A DNA stretch of 22,315 nucleotides from assembly GCA_024697885.1 (NCBI GenBank), contig JAILSA010000061.1, positions 1 through 22,315 on the forward strand, read 5' to 3'. A program made the translations under genes and the position numbers. The notes under the pieces were generated by a model. It ran no database searches. It was not told where the DNA came from and was given only the letters and a program-made list of their open reading frames with translations. Shown in pieces: positions 13,647 through 22,181 of this stretch (the stretch's first letter is position 1; each line of letters begins with the position of its first letter). This DNA comes from Eubacterium sp. (lineage in GTDB: Bacteria; Bacillota; Clostridia; Lachnospirales; Lachnospiraceae).

Positions 13647-16142
13647 TTATTTTGCCTTATAGGTTTTCTTTAATTTCTTGTAGCCAGATTTTGTCACTGT
13701 AATTACTACCTTTTGTTTTTTCTTCAACTTTTTCTTCAATTTGACAGTGAACTTCTTGCCACTCCATTTTATCTTCTTGCCCTTATAGGTCTTAGAGCCC
13801 ACCTTAACCTTCATGGTTGCCTTCTTGACGGACAGCTTTCCGGTGATTTTTTTCTTGCCCTTTTTCACCTTGACCTTAGAGAGTTTCATGGTCTTTTTGC
13901 TGGTGGTCTTTGTGGTGGTGCTTGCAGAAGAAGTAGAATTGCCTGCACTGGTATTTGTGCTACTTGTATCTGCACTAGCTGTCGGTGTGGCAACTTCTTT
14001 TTTCTCCACTTCATGGTAAACCGTATAAGTTCCCACCTGAGCCATGGCATGAATTTTTACTTCCTGGCCAAAGTTGGTGCTGTTGGCATAAATGGTGAAA
14101 AGACTTCTTCCTGAGCTCTCCTCTGCATAGTTAATGGTAAAGTCCTGTCCAGATCTTGTGACCCTTACCTGATAGGTCTGGCCCACCTGGAGGATTCCGC
14201 CATCGTCCTCGTACTGGCTGATGGTCATAGCTGTTCCATTGGCTCCCATTTTGTTGTCGTCAGACCCGGTCTTCTTGGCTGCATTGGCATACCATCCGTC
14301 CACATTGGAACCTGTAGTCAGGTAAAGAGCCTGGTCGTAGGTGTTTCCATCCTGATCCTGGTCGGACGTAAGCTCTACATTGTAGCCTGCATTTTCCCCT
14401 GTGGCATCCACCTTCACGTGGAAGCGGAAGGTGCCATCTCCTGTCATGGTATAGTCCTGAGTGCTTGGCACATCTGTCCACCAACCATTTCCTGTCAGGG
14501 TCTCGCCCTCTAAATCATAGTCCTCTAGAAGGCTTGCGTCTCCTGTGCTGACACCGTTGAGACTGGTATTGTTGTCTCCAATCGCCGCAAAGGTCATATA
14601 AGTTTCATCTGAATAATTCTCCAAATATTGTTTCATGAAATAACCCTTGTAGGTTACGCTGTCTGTCTCAATGGTCAGATAAGACATGCCATTTTTATTG
14701 GTCTTTTTCCAGGTTCCTGTCATGGTTCCGCGGACTTTTCCATCCTTGGTCAGGGCAATGTAGTTGGACTTAATAATCTGTCCATTGCTTCCTGTTCCCT
14801 GGTTAATAATCTCATAGACATCTACTACCTGGTCGTCTGTATACTCCTCTGGTGACTCTCCCTGGTACTCGTAGGTGGAGCTCACTGGCCATCCGTCCTC
14901 GCTCAAGAACTGCTTGCGGACGCGGAGCTGGTGTACCTCAGAACCATCATCAAATCTCTGATGGTAGAAAATGTATCTCTGGCCGTCCTCATCCACAAAG
15001 GCGGAGTTGTGACCTGCTGCCATGTAGCCTGTCTCATAGTTAAACTGATAGTTTCCAAAAATCTTAACACCGTATTGATTTAAGTTGGTATAGTTTTCAC
15101 TGGCCTTCTGTCCCTTGGCATCCACATATGGACCGGTTGGATTCTTGGACCGGAAGAGTCTCATGTTGTAGCCACCGGTGGACTGGAGCCAGCCGTAGGT
15201 GATATAGAGGTAGTAGTAGCCTGCCTCCTTGTCATAGTAGATATAAGGGGCCTCTCCAGACCTTTTCTGACCTCCTGCAATGTGGGTACCAAAGTAGCGG
15301 TCCACATAGTTGCCGGATACCCCATCGGTTCCCTCCCTGCCAGGGTACTTGGCCTTTCCTGTGGCTGGGTCAAGTTCCAAGAGGAAAATTCCTCCTGACC
15401 AGGAGCCGTAGCTCATGTAGAGCTTACCATCTGCTCCAAAGAAAACATTTGGGTCAATGGCATTTGGTGCATAGGAGCTGTTGTATCTGGTGTCTCCATT
15501 GAACCAACTGCTGTTTACCCCCTCTACCACTTCGTCAATATTGGTATTGGTATAGTTTTTGTTGACACTACTTCCATTGTCATAGGCATCCGCCTTGGTA
15601 AATCCTGAGTAAATCAGGGTCTCCTTGTACTCATAAGGGCCTGCTGCCGTCTGGGATACCATAAATCCAATGGCGGAACGCACTGAGGTGGAAGATGTGC
15701 TCACATAGAGCATATAGGCTCCCTTGCTGTTATCCTCGTTTACATAGTATGGGTTGTAAATAACATCTGGGGCCCATACAGAATAGTCGCCGTCACTGTC
15801 TGTATCCCCCTTACCTGCCCAGGCAAAAGGATCAGCCAGATTGGTGTCTATATCCCCGTAAACCGGATTATTGTTTACACTGGAATAATCGCTGCTAATC
15901 TGACTCCAGCAAAGCAGGTCCTTAGAAGATGCTGTTGCTAGATGGGAACCGAATACATAGTAGGTTCCATCACCGTGTGTATCCTTGAAAATGGATGGGT
16001 CATGAACTGACACCCTGGTCATTTTGGGCTTAGATGCCGCTTGAGCCTCAGGATTTTGCCCTACTCCCCCAGTAAAAACGGTCGATAGCACTGTGGCAAA
16101 AACAGTCGCCATAGCCATGGCCCTTTTTAAATTTTTTTTCAT
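13647..16142 (-). CDS. Secreted GH43 arabinanase-like glycoside hydrolase with Lys-rich tail
   Basis: Extracellular five-bladed beta-propeller hydrolase of 831 residues, most like endo-1,5-alpha-L-arabinanases, which cut arabinan side chains of pectin. A signal peptide (about 1-36) precedes the GH43 domain (about 40-420). Its candidate catalytic residues are Asp48 (HDPSIF), Asp230 (AIDPNVFF) and Glu297 (GEAPYIYY), and the GHNS His378 fits the usual metal site. A GH43_C-type domain (about 425-540) and another beta-rich module (about 550-735) follow, then a Ser/Thr linker and an 80-residue tail with 35 lysines. GAGGAGG lies 6 nt before the ATG. It sits 27 bp after a small gene in the c-di-GMP run, with a weak internal promoter possible. 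Arabinan as substrate is inferred from subfamily resemblance. Confidence 0.9.
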   Translation of the reverse strand: MKKNLKRAMAMATVFATVLSTVFTGGVGQNPEAQAASKPKMTRVSVHDPSIFKDTHGDGTYYVFGSHLATASSKDLLCWSQISSDYSSVNNNPVYGDIDTNLADPFAWAGKGDTDSDGDYSVWAPDVIYNPYYVNEDNSKGAYMLYVSTSSTSVRSAIGFMVSQTAAGPYEYKETLIYSGFTKADAYDNGSSVNKNYTNTNIDEVVEGVNSSWFNGDTRYNSSYAPNAIDPNVFFGADGKLYMSYGSWSGGIFLLELDPATGKAKYPGREGTDGVSGNYVDRYFGTHIAGGQKRSGEAPYIYYDKEAGYYYLYITYGWLQSTGGYNMRLFRSKNPTGPYVDAKGQKASENYTNLNQYGVKIFGNYQFNYETGYMAAGHNSAFVDEDGQRYIFYHQRFDDGSEVHQLRVRKQFLSEDGWPVSSTYEYQGESPEEYTDDQVVDVYEIINQGTGSNGQIIKSNYIALTKDGKVRGTMTGTWKKTNKNGMSYLTIETDSVTYKGYFMKQYLENYSDETYMTFAAIGDNNTSLNGVSTGDASLLEDYDLEGETLTGNGWWTDVPSTQDYTMTGDGTFRFHVKVDATGENAGYNVELTSDQDQDGNTYDQALYLTTGSNVDGWYANAAKKTGSDDNKMGANGTAMTISQYEDDGGILQVGQTYQVRVTRSGQDFTINYAEESSGRSLFTIYANSTNFGQEVKIHAMAQVGTYTVYHEVEKKEVATPTASADTSSTNTSAGNSTSSASTTTKTTSKKTMKLSKVKVKKGKKKITGKLSVKKATMKVKVGSKTYKGKKIKWSGKKFTVKLKKKLKKKQKVVITVTKSGYKKLKKTYKAK

Positions 16143-16169
16143 TCTTTTCCTCCTCGCAAAATAATAATA

Positions 16170-16595
16170 TTAATCTAAATGATAATTTACTTTTCCATCG
16201 TACTTGCCAAACTCTGTGATTCTAGCTGGAAACTCTCTGACTCCCTGGAGTTCTTCTCTGGCCTCCTGCAAATCCATCTCTACATAGGACTCAGGGCCTC
16301 GGCGCTTATAGTACTTAAGGGACAAAACTCCCCTCTCTTCTACCGCCTCCTCCTCTGTGGTCAAAAATTCGTGAAAAGAAGTAAATCTATTTTGGTACCA
16401 ATTGTTTTCAAATTCCTGAAAGCCTTCCTGATTTTGGTAGACAAACTTCCTGCTGCCGTCCCTGTAAACCACTTCCAAATAGCGAAGGATTTCTGTCTCA
16501 CTGCTTGAGAGATTACAACAATGTATATCTGTAATTGCCTCCTTGGACACCAGTCCCTCTCTCATATATTCTATTTCATCTTTGTTCCAGTCCAT
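16170..16595 (-). CDS. Hypothetical protein in the c-di-GMP gene run
   Basis: Unrecognised soluble protein of 141 residues, rich in Glu, Tyr and Arg, with no signal peptide or membrane segment. Sequence such as YLEVVYRDGSRKFVYQNQEGF and VLSLKYYKRRG suggests a small mixed alpha/beta fold. The ATG at 16595 follows AGAAAGGAG by 5 nt, and this ribosome site adjoins the TAG stop of the HD-GYP gene (12-bp gap), so the two are very likely co-expressed. The GH43 gene begins 27 bp after it. It could be an accessory factor for the HD-GYP protein, but only position supports that. Confidence 0.75.
   Translation of the reverse strand: MDWNKDEIEYMREGLVSKEAITDIHCCNLSSSETEILRYLEVVYRDGSRKFVYQNQEGFQEFENNWYQNRFTSFHEFLTTEEEAVEERGVLSLKYYKRRGPESYVEMDLQEAREELQGVREFPARITEFGKYDGKVNYHLD
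16182..16210 (-). promoter_or_regulatory. Possible internal promoter for the GH43 gene
   Basis: On the minus strand, TTGGCA (16210-16205), a 17-bp spacer and AATTAT (16187-16182) lie at the end of the small upstream gene, about 40 bp before the GH43 start. The -35 box is good and the -10 box weak. If used, the hydrolase could be expressed independently of the c-di-GMP genes. Confidence 0.3.
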
Positions 16596-16607
16596 CTTGT
16601 CTCCTTT

Positions 16608-18110
16608 CTAGTCAATTGGATTGGCATCCACTGCCTCATTCAAAACACGGTTGCGGATTTTGGCCTCCTCAATTTTAAAGAAGGCATATTCCACCCTGCT
16701 GCGAAGGTAGGTTGGATTGGCCGGTTTTAAAATGTAATCCACAGCATCCACTGACTTGCATTGCATAACAGTATCCACATCAGCAGTGCCTGTCAAAAAG
16801 ATAATAGGCAGGTCCTCATCGAGCTCGCGAATCTTCCTGGTGGTGCGAATTCCATCCATGCCAGGCATCTGTATATCCATAAGAATCAAATCCGGTGACC
16901 TGTTGTCCCTAATATATTCCACCGCATCGTCTCCATTGGACATTTCCACAATCCGGTAACCCTTGCCCCAAAGAGCCTCTCTGGTCACCAGACGGGCCAG
17001 CCTCTCATCGTCCACAATCATTACTGTATACTTTTGGTTGCGCACCTGATTTCTCTCTTCATTCAGGCGCTCCACCTCTTCTGCATAGTCCTGAGGCATA
17101 ATATCCGAGGCCACGATTTCCACATCCTTGTAGGCCGGGTCAATGGACAAATCTACAATTTTTTTGTCCTCCATCAGCTTTACCTTAGGCCTCATGGCAT
17201 GGAAGGTGTGGGCCAAAACCAGGGCATCCTTTCCATTGGACAGGGTGACATCGATTCCAGGTGGATAGGCAGGAATCACCTCACTCATGGCTGCCACCAC
17301 CTTCTTGTCAAACAAAATACCCTTGTTATTGTTAATGTATTCAATGGCATCCGCCGGGGCAAAAGGCTCCTTGTAAGGCCTCTTGCTAGTCAGGGCGTCA
17401 TAGACATCCATCACATGAATAATCTTGGCAAAAAGAGGAATCTCCTCTCCTAACTTGCCAAAGGGATAACCGCTTCCATCCTCATTTTCATGGTGCATAA
17501 TTACCGCCTGTAAAACCAGGGGCGGAATGGAGGGATCCTCGTGCAAAATATCAAAAGAATATTGAGAATGTTTCTTGATTTCCTCATATTCCTTGTCGCT
17601 CAGCCTTCCGGCCTTTTTTATAATGGTGTCTGGCACCCGACTCTTGCCCAGGTCGTGGCAGATGGCCGCTGTGGCCAGGTAGACAAGTTCCTCCTCTGAT
17701 AGGCCTAACTTCTTTCCCACACTGGCACAGTAAACTCCAACATTTACAGAGTGGTGATAGGTGTAGTCGTCATAGGAACGGAGGTCAAAAAGGTCCACAC
17801 TAATGTTTTCCTCCTTGGAAATATCTGCCACAATCCCTGTGGCAACGCTGAGGATTTCCCCTACATTTCTCTTTTGAACTGCCTCTAGGCCCTCTCGAAC
17901 CAGCTGCTGGTCCACCAGTTCCTGGATGTCAACATCCTGGGAAAATCGATCTGAAATATAGACTCCCATATAGCCTTTTCTTTCCAAAAAATCGATGTAA
18001 TTCTGTGTAAGTTTAATGCCTCTTTTTAGAATGGCTGCCGGTGTTGGTCCCAAAATATCTCGGGCCACCACCATCCCTGGTTGCAGGGATTTTACCGCTA
18101 CAAATCTCAT
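16608..18110 (-). CDS. HD-GYP phosphodiesterase with C-terminal receiver domain
   Basis: Cytoplasmic c-di-GMP phosphodiesterase and response regulator of 500 residues. The N-terminal part (MRFVAVKSLQPGMVVARDI) matches the region that often precedes HD-GYP. The HD-GYP domain (about 110-280) has His119-His120, CHDLGK (HD at 152-153), HHENEDGSGYP (206-216) and IHVMDVYDALTSKRPYK, so the metal site looks intact. A receiver domain (about 360-480) has Asp367/Asp368, the phospho-acceptor Asp412 in MDIQMPGMDG, Thr440 and Lys462. Most known proteins of this type, such as RpfG, have the receiver first; here it is last. AGGGG lies 7 nt before the ATG. It starts 24 bp after the cyclase gene. The partner kinase may be the partial gene at the window edge. 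Confidence 0.94.
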   Translation of the reverse strand: MRFVAVKSLQPGMVVARDILGPTPAAILKRGIKLTQNYIDFLERKGYMGVYISDRFSQDVDIQELVDQQLVREGLEAVQKRNVGEILSVATGIVADISKEENISVDLFDLRSYDDYTYHHSVNVGVYCASVGKKLGLSEEELVYLATAAICHDLGKSRVPDTIIKKAGRLSDKEYEEIKKHSQYSFDILHEDPSIPPLVLQAVIMHHENEDGSGYPFGKLGEEIPLFAKIIHVMDVYDALTSKRPYKEPFAPADAIEYINNNKGILFDKKVVAAMSEVIPAYPPGIDVTLSNGKDALVLAHTFHAMRPKVKLMEDKKIVDLSIDPAYKDVEIVASDIMPQDYAEEVERLNEERNQVRNQKYTVMIVDDERLARLVTREALWGKGYRIVEMSNGDDAVEYIRDNRSPDLILMDIQMPGMDGIRTTRKIRELDEDLPIIFLTGTADVDTVMQCKSVDAVDYILKPANPTYLRSRVEYAFFKIEEAKIRNRVLNEAVDANPID

Positions 18111-18134
18111 ATTTTTTCCCCTAATACATTATTT

Positions 18135-20471
18135 TTATTGGCTTATTGTTTCGCTAAAGGTAACTTGATTACCCAATTCATTTTTACTTTCATAGGTGCC
18201 CTTGTCAGCCTCCTGATAAATCTTAGAAAAACTATCTGTGGAATCCTTGACAAAGGTAGCCCCCACACTGACAGAAATGTCCCGGTTCTGCAACTCCGGT
18301 ATTTTCATTTCTTCTATTGCTCCAAAGAGACGGTCTAAAACAATCCATCCCTCTCTCTGGCTGGTAATACCTACCGCAAATACGGCGAACTCGTCTCCTC
18401 CCAATCTCATAACGATATCCCGGTCACGGAAACAGTGACGGAGACAAGCTGCCAATTTTACTAAAACTTCATCTCCCGTGGTGTGACCACAGTTATCATT
18501 TACTTCCTTGAATTTATCGACATCCAGGAGACAGAACATACCCTGCTTGCCATTGGCAATAAGTTGGGAAATCCTTCTCTCCCCGCCGCCTCGGTTGAGT
18601 ATTCCTGTCAGAGCATCGATTTCCGACATCTTGGTCAACTCCTCCCGGCGGTCGATGTAGAAGAGGACAAAATATCCCACCAGGGAAAGTAAGACCACAG
18701 CTCCCAACAAGATGTACATGAGCTTGTAATCCTCCACAACCTTCCACGGAGAATTGTCATCGTTGTACTCCTCTAGCCAACTCTCCTGCAGACTCTGTAT
18801 GGTTCCATCTGACTTCATGTTGGCCAGGGCATCGTTCAAATCTCGAAGCAAGGCTACGTTCTCATCGGATACTCCCAGCACCACATTGACATTGAGCATG
18901 TCATAGACCTGCTGAAGGTCCTCATAGCCCTTGGACTCCACAAGTGCCTGGCCCACCGTCTTACGGCAAATGGCATAATCACACACTCCCTCCTCTAGGG
19001 CTTGGAAGAGTTCGGCATCGTTGCCATAACTTATGGCCCGATCGGAGAGTCCGTAAATGTCTGTCTCAATGGTCCCCTCAATCTTACCGATTTTTTTATC
19101 CACCAAATCAACCACATTTTCGATTGGCGTCTTGCCGTAGACTACCACACTGTCTGTGGCCTCCACTGCCGAGCACAAAATGTCATTGTTGTTCTTATTT
19201 AAATAACTGTTATAGCTCATCATAACATCGGCCCTGTCCTCTTCCATAGCCGCCAGAGCTTCTGCATAGGTCATGAGCTTTATATCCACATTGTAACCGA
19301 TGCGGTTGGCCAATTCATTGATCAACTCAATGTCATAGCCCCTTGTCTTATCTCCCTTAATATAGCTGTAAGGCGCCATATCTTCAATGGCCACTACATG
19401 CAGGACCTGATCGTAGTGGTTGTTGGCCTGAATTTCTCTCTGCTTCTCTGCAAAAAATCCAGACCTTACCATGGCAAAGCCCACCAGGAAGATAAGGACG
19501 CTGACAGAAACTAACATAAGAGCATTTCTCTGATATTTTCTTCCCTTTTCCCCACTCCTGAAATCCGAATCCAGGCTATCTCTCTTTCTCCGACTCCAGA
19601 GGGTCAGGGTCAAATGGGCCACTACCAGGATAACATAGATTACAAGAACTACTTTTCCAAAATCTATAATCTTGTCCTGGAAGACCTCCTTGGCAGGGGC
19701 ATAGGCCAGGAGCCACATGCCATTCACCAGTTTTTGGGAACTGCAGAGGAGGTTTTCTTTCCCACTCTCCTCTCCATTGATTACCTGACCGCTTCGGTCT
19801 CTCAAAAAGACCTCTCCCGTTTCATAGACGGTCATCTTATTTACAAATTCCTTTAACTCATCTAAATCCAAATCGATTCCCACCAGGCCCACAAAGGTGC
19901 CCTTTACATAAATTGGAACCTCATAGGATATAATATCCTTATTTATGTTTTCATTGGTATAGGGGTCAAACCACATGGCCGCCCCATTTTCCAAAAGCAT
20001 ATAGTACCAGCCCACATGCTCCAAATCATCCTTTTCAAATGCATTTAAATCCGTCAATGGTTGCTGGATTATATCATAATTGTCCCTGGTGAAAAATAAA
20101 CCATCATTTTCCCGGTTTAACATTTCCAAGGAATAGCGCAAATATACAGTTTCCCCCAAGTCTGTAGATTTCAATATATGCTCAAGAAGGTGGGAAACCC
20201 GGTCGCTAATCCGCTTTCTCACCTCTTTGTCCTCAATCTGGCTAGGGCTGTCCACCATGGCCGAGATTTCCTCTGCCAACCAGTCCATATCTGTAGCTGC
20301 GGCCTGCATTTTTTCATCGACCTGGTCCGCCAGATACTTGCCCTGCAATTCCATATATCTTTGAGCCCCTTGGGTGTCCTTGTAAACGTAGGAAACAATT
20401 CCACATACACCTAGCATGAAGGTCGCTACCAGCAAGATGAAATTGGATTTTTTTTGCCATTTCCTATTCAA
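18135..20471 (-). CDS. Dual-sensor transmembrane diguanylate cyclase (dCache-like + SBP_bac_3 + GGDEF)
   Basis: Membrane enzyme of 778 residues that makes c-di-GMP from GTP. Layout: TM1 (11-29), an extracytoplasmic dCache-like domain (about 35-265), TM2 (271-292), a short charged cytoplasmic loop, TM3 (317-337), an extracytoplasmic solute-binding domain like SBP_bac_3 (about 355-568, EDMAPYSYIKGDKTRGYDIELINEL region), TM4 (584-605) and a cytoplasmic GGDEF domain. The active site is intact (LGGDEF, 690-695), and RDRD at 682-685 fits the inhibitory RxxD site. The start is TTG at 20471, with GGGGGTGA just upstream; no better in-frame ATG exists. It follows the EAL gene by 24 bp. SBP3 domains commonly bind amino acids; the ligand here is unknown. 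Confidence 0.94.
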   Translation of the reverse strand: MNRKWQKKSNFILLVATFMLGVCGIVSYVYKDTQGAQRYMELQGKYLADQVDEKMQAAATDMDWLAEEISAMVDSPSQIEDKEVRKRISDRVSHLLEHILKSTDLGETVYLRYSLEMLNRENDGLFFTRDNYDIIQQPLTDLNAFEKDDLEHVGWYYMLLENGAAMWFDPYTNENINKDIISYEVPIYVKGTFVGLVGIDLDLDELKEFVNKMTVYETGEVFLRDRSGQVINGEESGKENLLCSSQKLVNGMWLLAYAPAKEVFQDKIIDFGKVVLVIYVILVVAHLTLTLWSRRKRDSLDSDFRSGEKGRKYQRNALMLVSVSVLIFLVGFAMVRSGFFAEKQREIQANNHYDQVLHVVAIEDMAPYSYIKGDKTRGYDIELINELANRIGYNVDIKLMTYAEALAAMEEDRADVMMSYNSYLNKNNNDILCSAVEATDSVVVYGKTPIENVVDLVDKKIGKIEGTIETDIYGLSDRAISYGNDAELFQALEEGVCDYAICRKTVGQALVESKGYEDLQQVYDMLNVNVVLGVSDENVALLRDLNDALANMKSDGTIQSLQESWLEEYNDDNSPWKVVEDYKLMYILLGAVVLLSLVGYFVLFYIDRREELTKMSEIDALTGILNRGGGERRISQLIANGKQGMFCLLDVDKFKEVNDNCGHTTGDEVLVKLAACLRHCFRDRDIVMRLGGDEFAVFAVGITSQREGWIVLDRLFGAIEEMKIPELQNRDISVSVGATFVKDSTDSFSKIYQEADKGTYESKNELGNQVTFSETISQ

Positions 20472-20495
20472 TCATTCACCCCCGAAATACTTTTT

Positions 20496-22181
20496 TTATT
20501 CCCCCTGTTTTCTCTCTAATCTTAACGCAAAATCCTCTTTGGGTAAAGGCTTATCAAAATAAAATCCCTGGGCCATGTAGCAGTGATTCTCCTTTAGTAT
20601 CCTCACATGATCTACAGTCTCTACACCTTCCACAATGCACTCTAGTCCCAGGTTCTGAGCCATACCTATCAGGTGCTTAAACATTACATACTTTTGGTTG
20701 CTAGAGTCTATGCTGTCTGGCAAAAAAGACTTGTCCACCTTGAGAACATCCCAGGGCAATTCTCGAATCAGGTTCAGGGAAGAATATCCCACACCAAAAT
20801 CGTCTACTGCCGTGCTGACACCATTTTCTCTCAGATCCAGCACCAGCTGCCTCAAATCCTTGAATTCCACATCTGTTGTGGTCTCAGTCAACTCTACCTC
20901 AATATAGTTGTGAGGGATTTGATACTTGTCTATAATCTGAATAATTCGATCAGACAAGTTGTCATTTCCCATGTGCTGACGGGAAAAATTAACGGAAATC
21001 CTCACTACATCCTTGCCCTCATCCATCCACTGGCGCAGGTCCTTGCACACGTGCTCTAGCATGTAAAAATCCAGCTCACAGATGGCATAACTCTGTTCGA
21101 GGACGGGAATAAAATGAAATGGTGGAATCAGTTTTACATTTCTCCTCCAGCGGCATAAGGCCTCTGCCCCCTCTAGGGTATAATCCTTTAGGTTGACCTT
21201 TGGCTGGTAGTAAACCAAAAACTCCTCCCGCTCTAAGGCACCGTGAAACTCGCTCTCGATTTTTTTGTCCCGAACCATCTTCTGGTTCATCTCATCGTTG
21301 AAAAAGACATAGAAGTCCCTTCCCTGGGCTGCTGCCACGCGGTAGGCTGCCGTGATACGGTCCACCACGTCATTTGGGGTCATAAAGAAGTTCACATCCT
21401 TGACTTCATAAAATCCCACACCAGACTCGAGAACCACATAGTCGTCACTGCCCTGCTCATAAAAAATACAGGCTCTCTCTAAGTGGTTCATGACCATATC
21501 CAAACACTGTTTCTTGAATATAATTTCAAAATTATCGCCGGTGACACGGCATACATAACCCTTGTCTCCCAGCTGTTTTTGGAGGGAGGTGACATACTCT
21601 CGCATGACATCCGTTCCCCTCTCTCGTCCCAGTTGCTGGTTGACAATGGAAAATCTCTTGATGTTAAAATATCCTGCTATGTACTGGGTCAGCTCCCCAG
21701 CCTTCATGTACTCGCGTATGATATGGAGGAAAAATTCATGGTTATAGATTCCCAAATCCGCGTCCTGGAATACCAATTCTTCCGCCAATTGATTGGTTCG
21801 ATTGCGCCCGAAATAAGCCAGAAGAATCATGTTCAACATCTGAACCTTCTGACGCTCTTCCTTGGTCCAATCCTCTTCTCCCTTGGCCAAATAACTGCTA
21901 ATGGATAATACATTACCCTCTTTGGTCACTTCACGAGATTTTTCCAACTTGTTTTGAATGGAAAAGCCTTCTCTTCCATAAATAATATTTTTTTCGCCTG
22001 CATGCCTGATTTCCTGATGTATGTTGACATAAAAATCAGACTCGATTCTTCCAATTCTCAGAAAACTGCAGATTTTCTCAATTCCCTCCATCATGTCAGG
22101 ATGGTGGACATCTTGGATTCTTCCTATATCCATGAGAAATTCTTCTAGAATCGTGGCATATAATTGCTTATCTAGAGCCAT
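20496..22181 (-). CDS. GAF-like/degenerate GGDEF/EAL c-di-GMP phosphodiesterase
   Basis: Soluble c-di-GMP phosphodiesterase of 561 residues. The N-terminal about 125 residues look like a divergent GAF-type sensor. A degenerate GGDEF domain (about 138-300) has TGDNF at 214-218 in place of GGDEF, so cyclase activity is unlikely, though GTP could act as an effector as in similar composite proteins. The EAL domain (about 310-558) keeps E340AL, Asn398 (VNFSR), Glu430 (ELTE), DDFGVGYSS from 460, Lys481, EGVE (518-521) and Gln538. I choose the ATG at 22181 (MALDKQ), with AGAGGTGG at a good distance; an ATG two codons earlier is only 2 nt from that site. The gene overlaps the end of the upstream kinase-like gene by 14 bp. 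Confidence 0.92.
   Translation of the reverse strand: MALDKQLYATILEEFLMDIGRIQDVHHPDMMEGIEKICSFLRIGRIESDFYVNIHQEIRHAGEKNIIYGREGFSIQNKLEKSREVTKEGNVLSISSYLAKGEEDWTKEERQKVQMLNMILLAYFGRNRTNQLAEELVFQDADLGIYNHEFFLHIIREYMKAGELTQYIAGYFNIKRFSIVNQQLGRERGTDVMREYVTSLQKQLGDKGYVCRVTGDNFEIIFKKQCLDMVMNHLERACIFYEQGSDDYVVLESGVGFYEVKDVNFFMTPNDVVDRITAAYRVAAAQGRDFYVFFNDEMNQKMVRDKKIESEFHGALEREEFLVYYQPKVNLKDYTLEGAEALCRWRRNVKLIPPFHFIPVLEQSYAICELDFYMLEHVCKDLRQWMDEGKDVVRISVNFSRQHMGNDNLSDRIIQIIDKYQIPHNYIEVELTETTTDVEFKDLRQLVLDLRENGVSTAVDDFGVGYSSLNLIRELPWDVLKVDKSFLPDSIDSSNQKYVMFKHLIGMAQNLGLECIVEGVETVDHVRILKENHCYMAQGFYFDKPLPKEDFALRLERKQGE

Noticed and set aside
16143..16169. Terminator separating the GH43 gene from the signalling genes
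   Set aside because: The 27-bp gap has no inverted repeat and no T-run.
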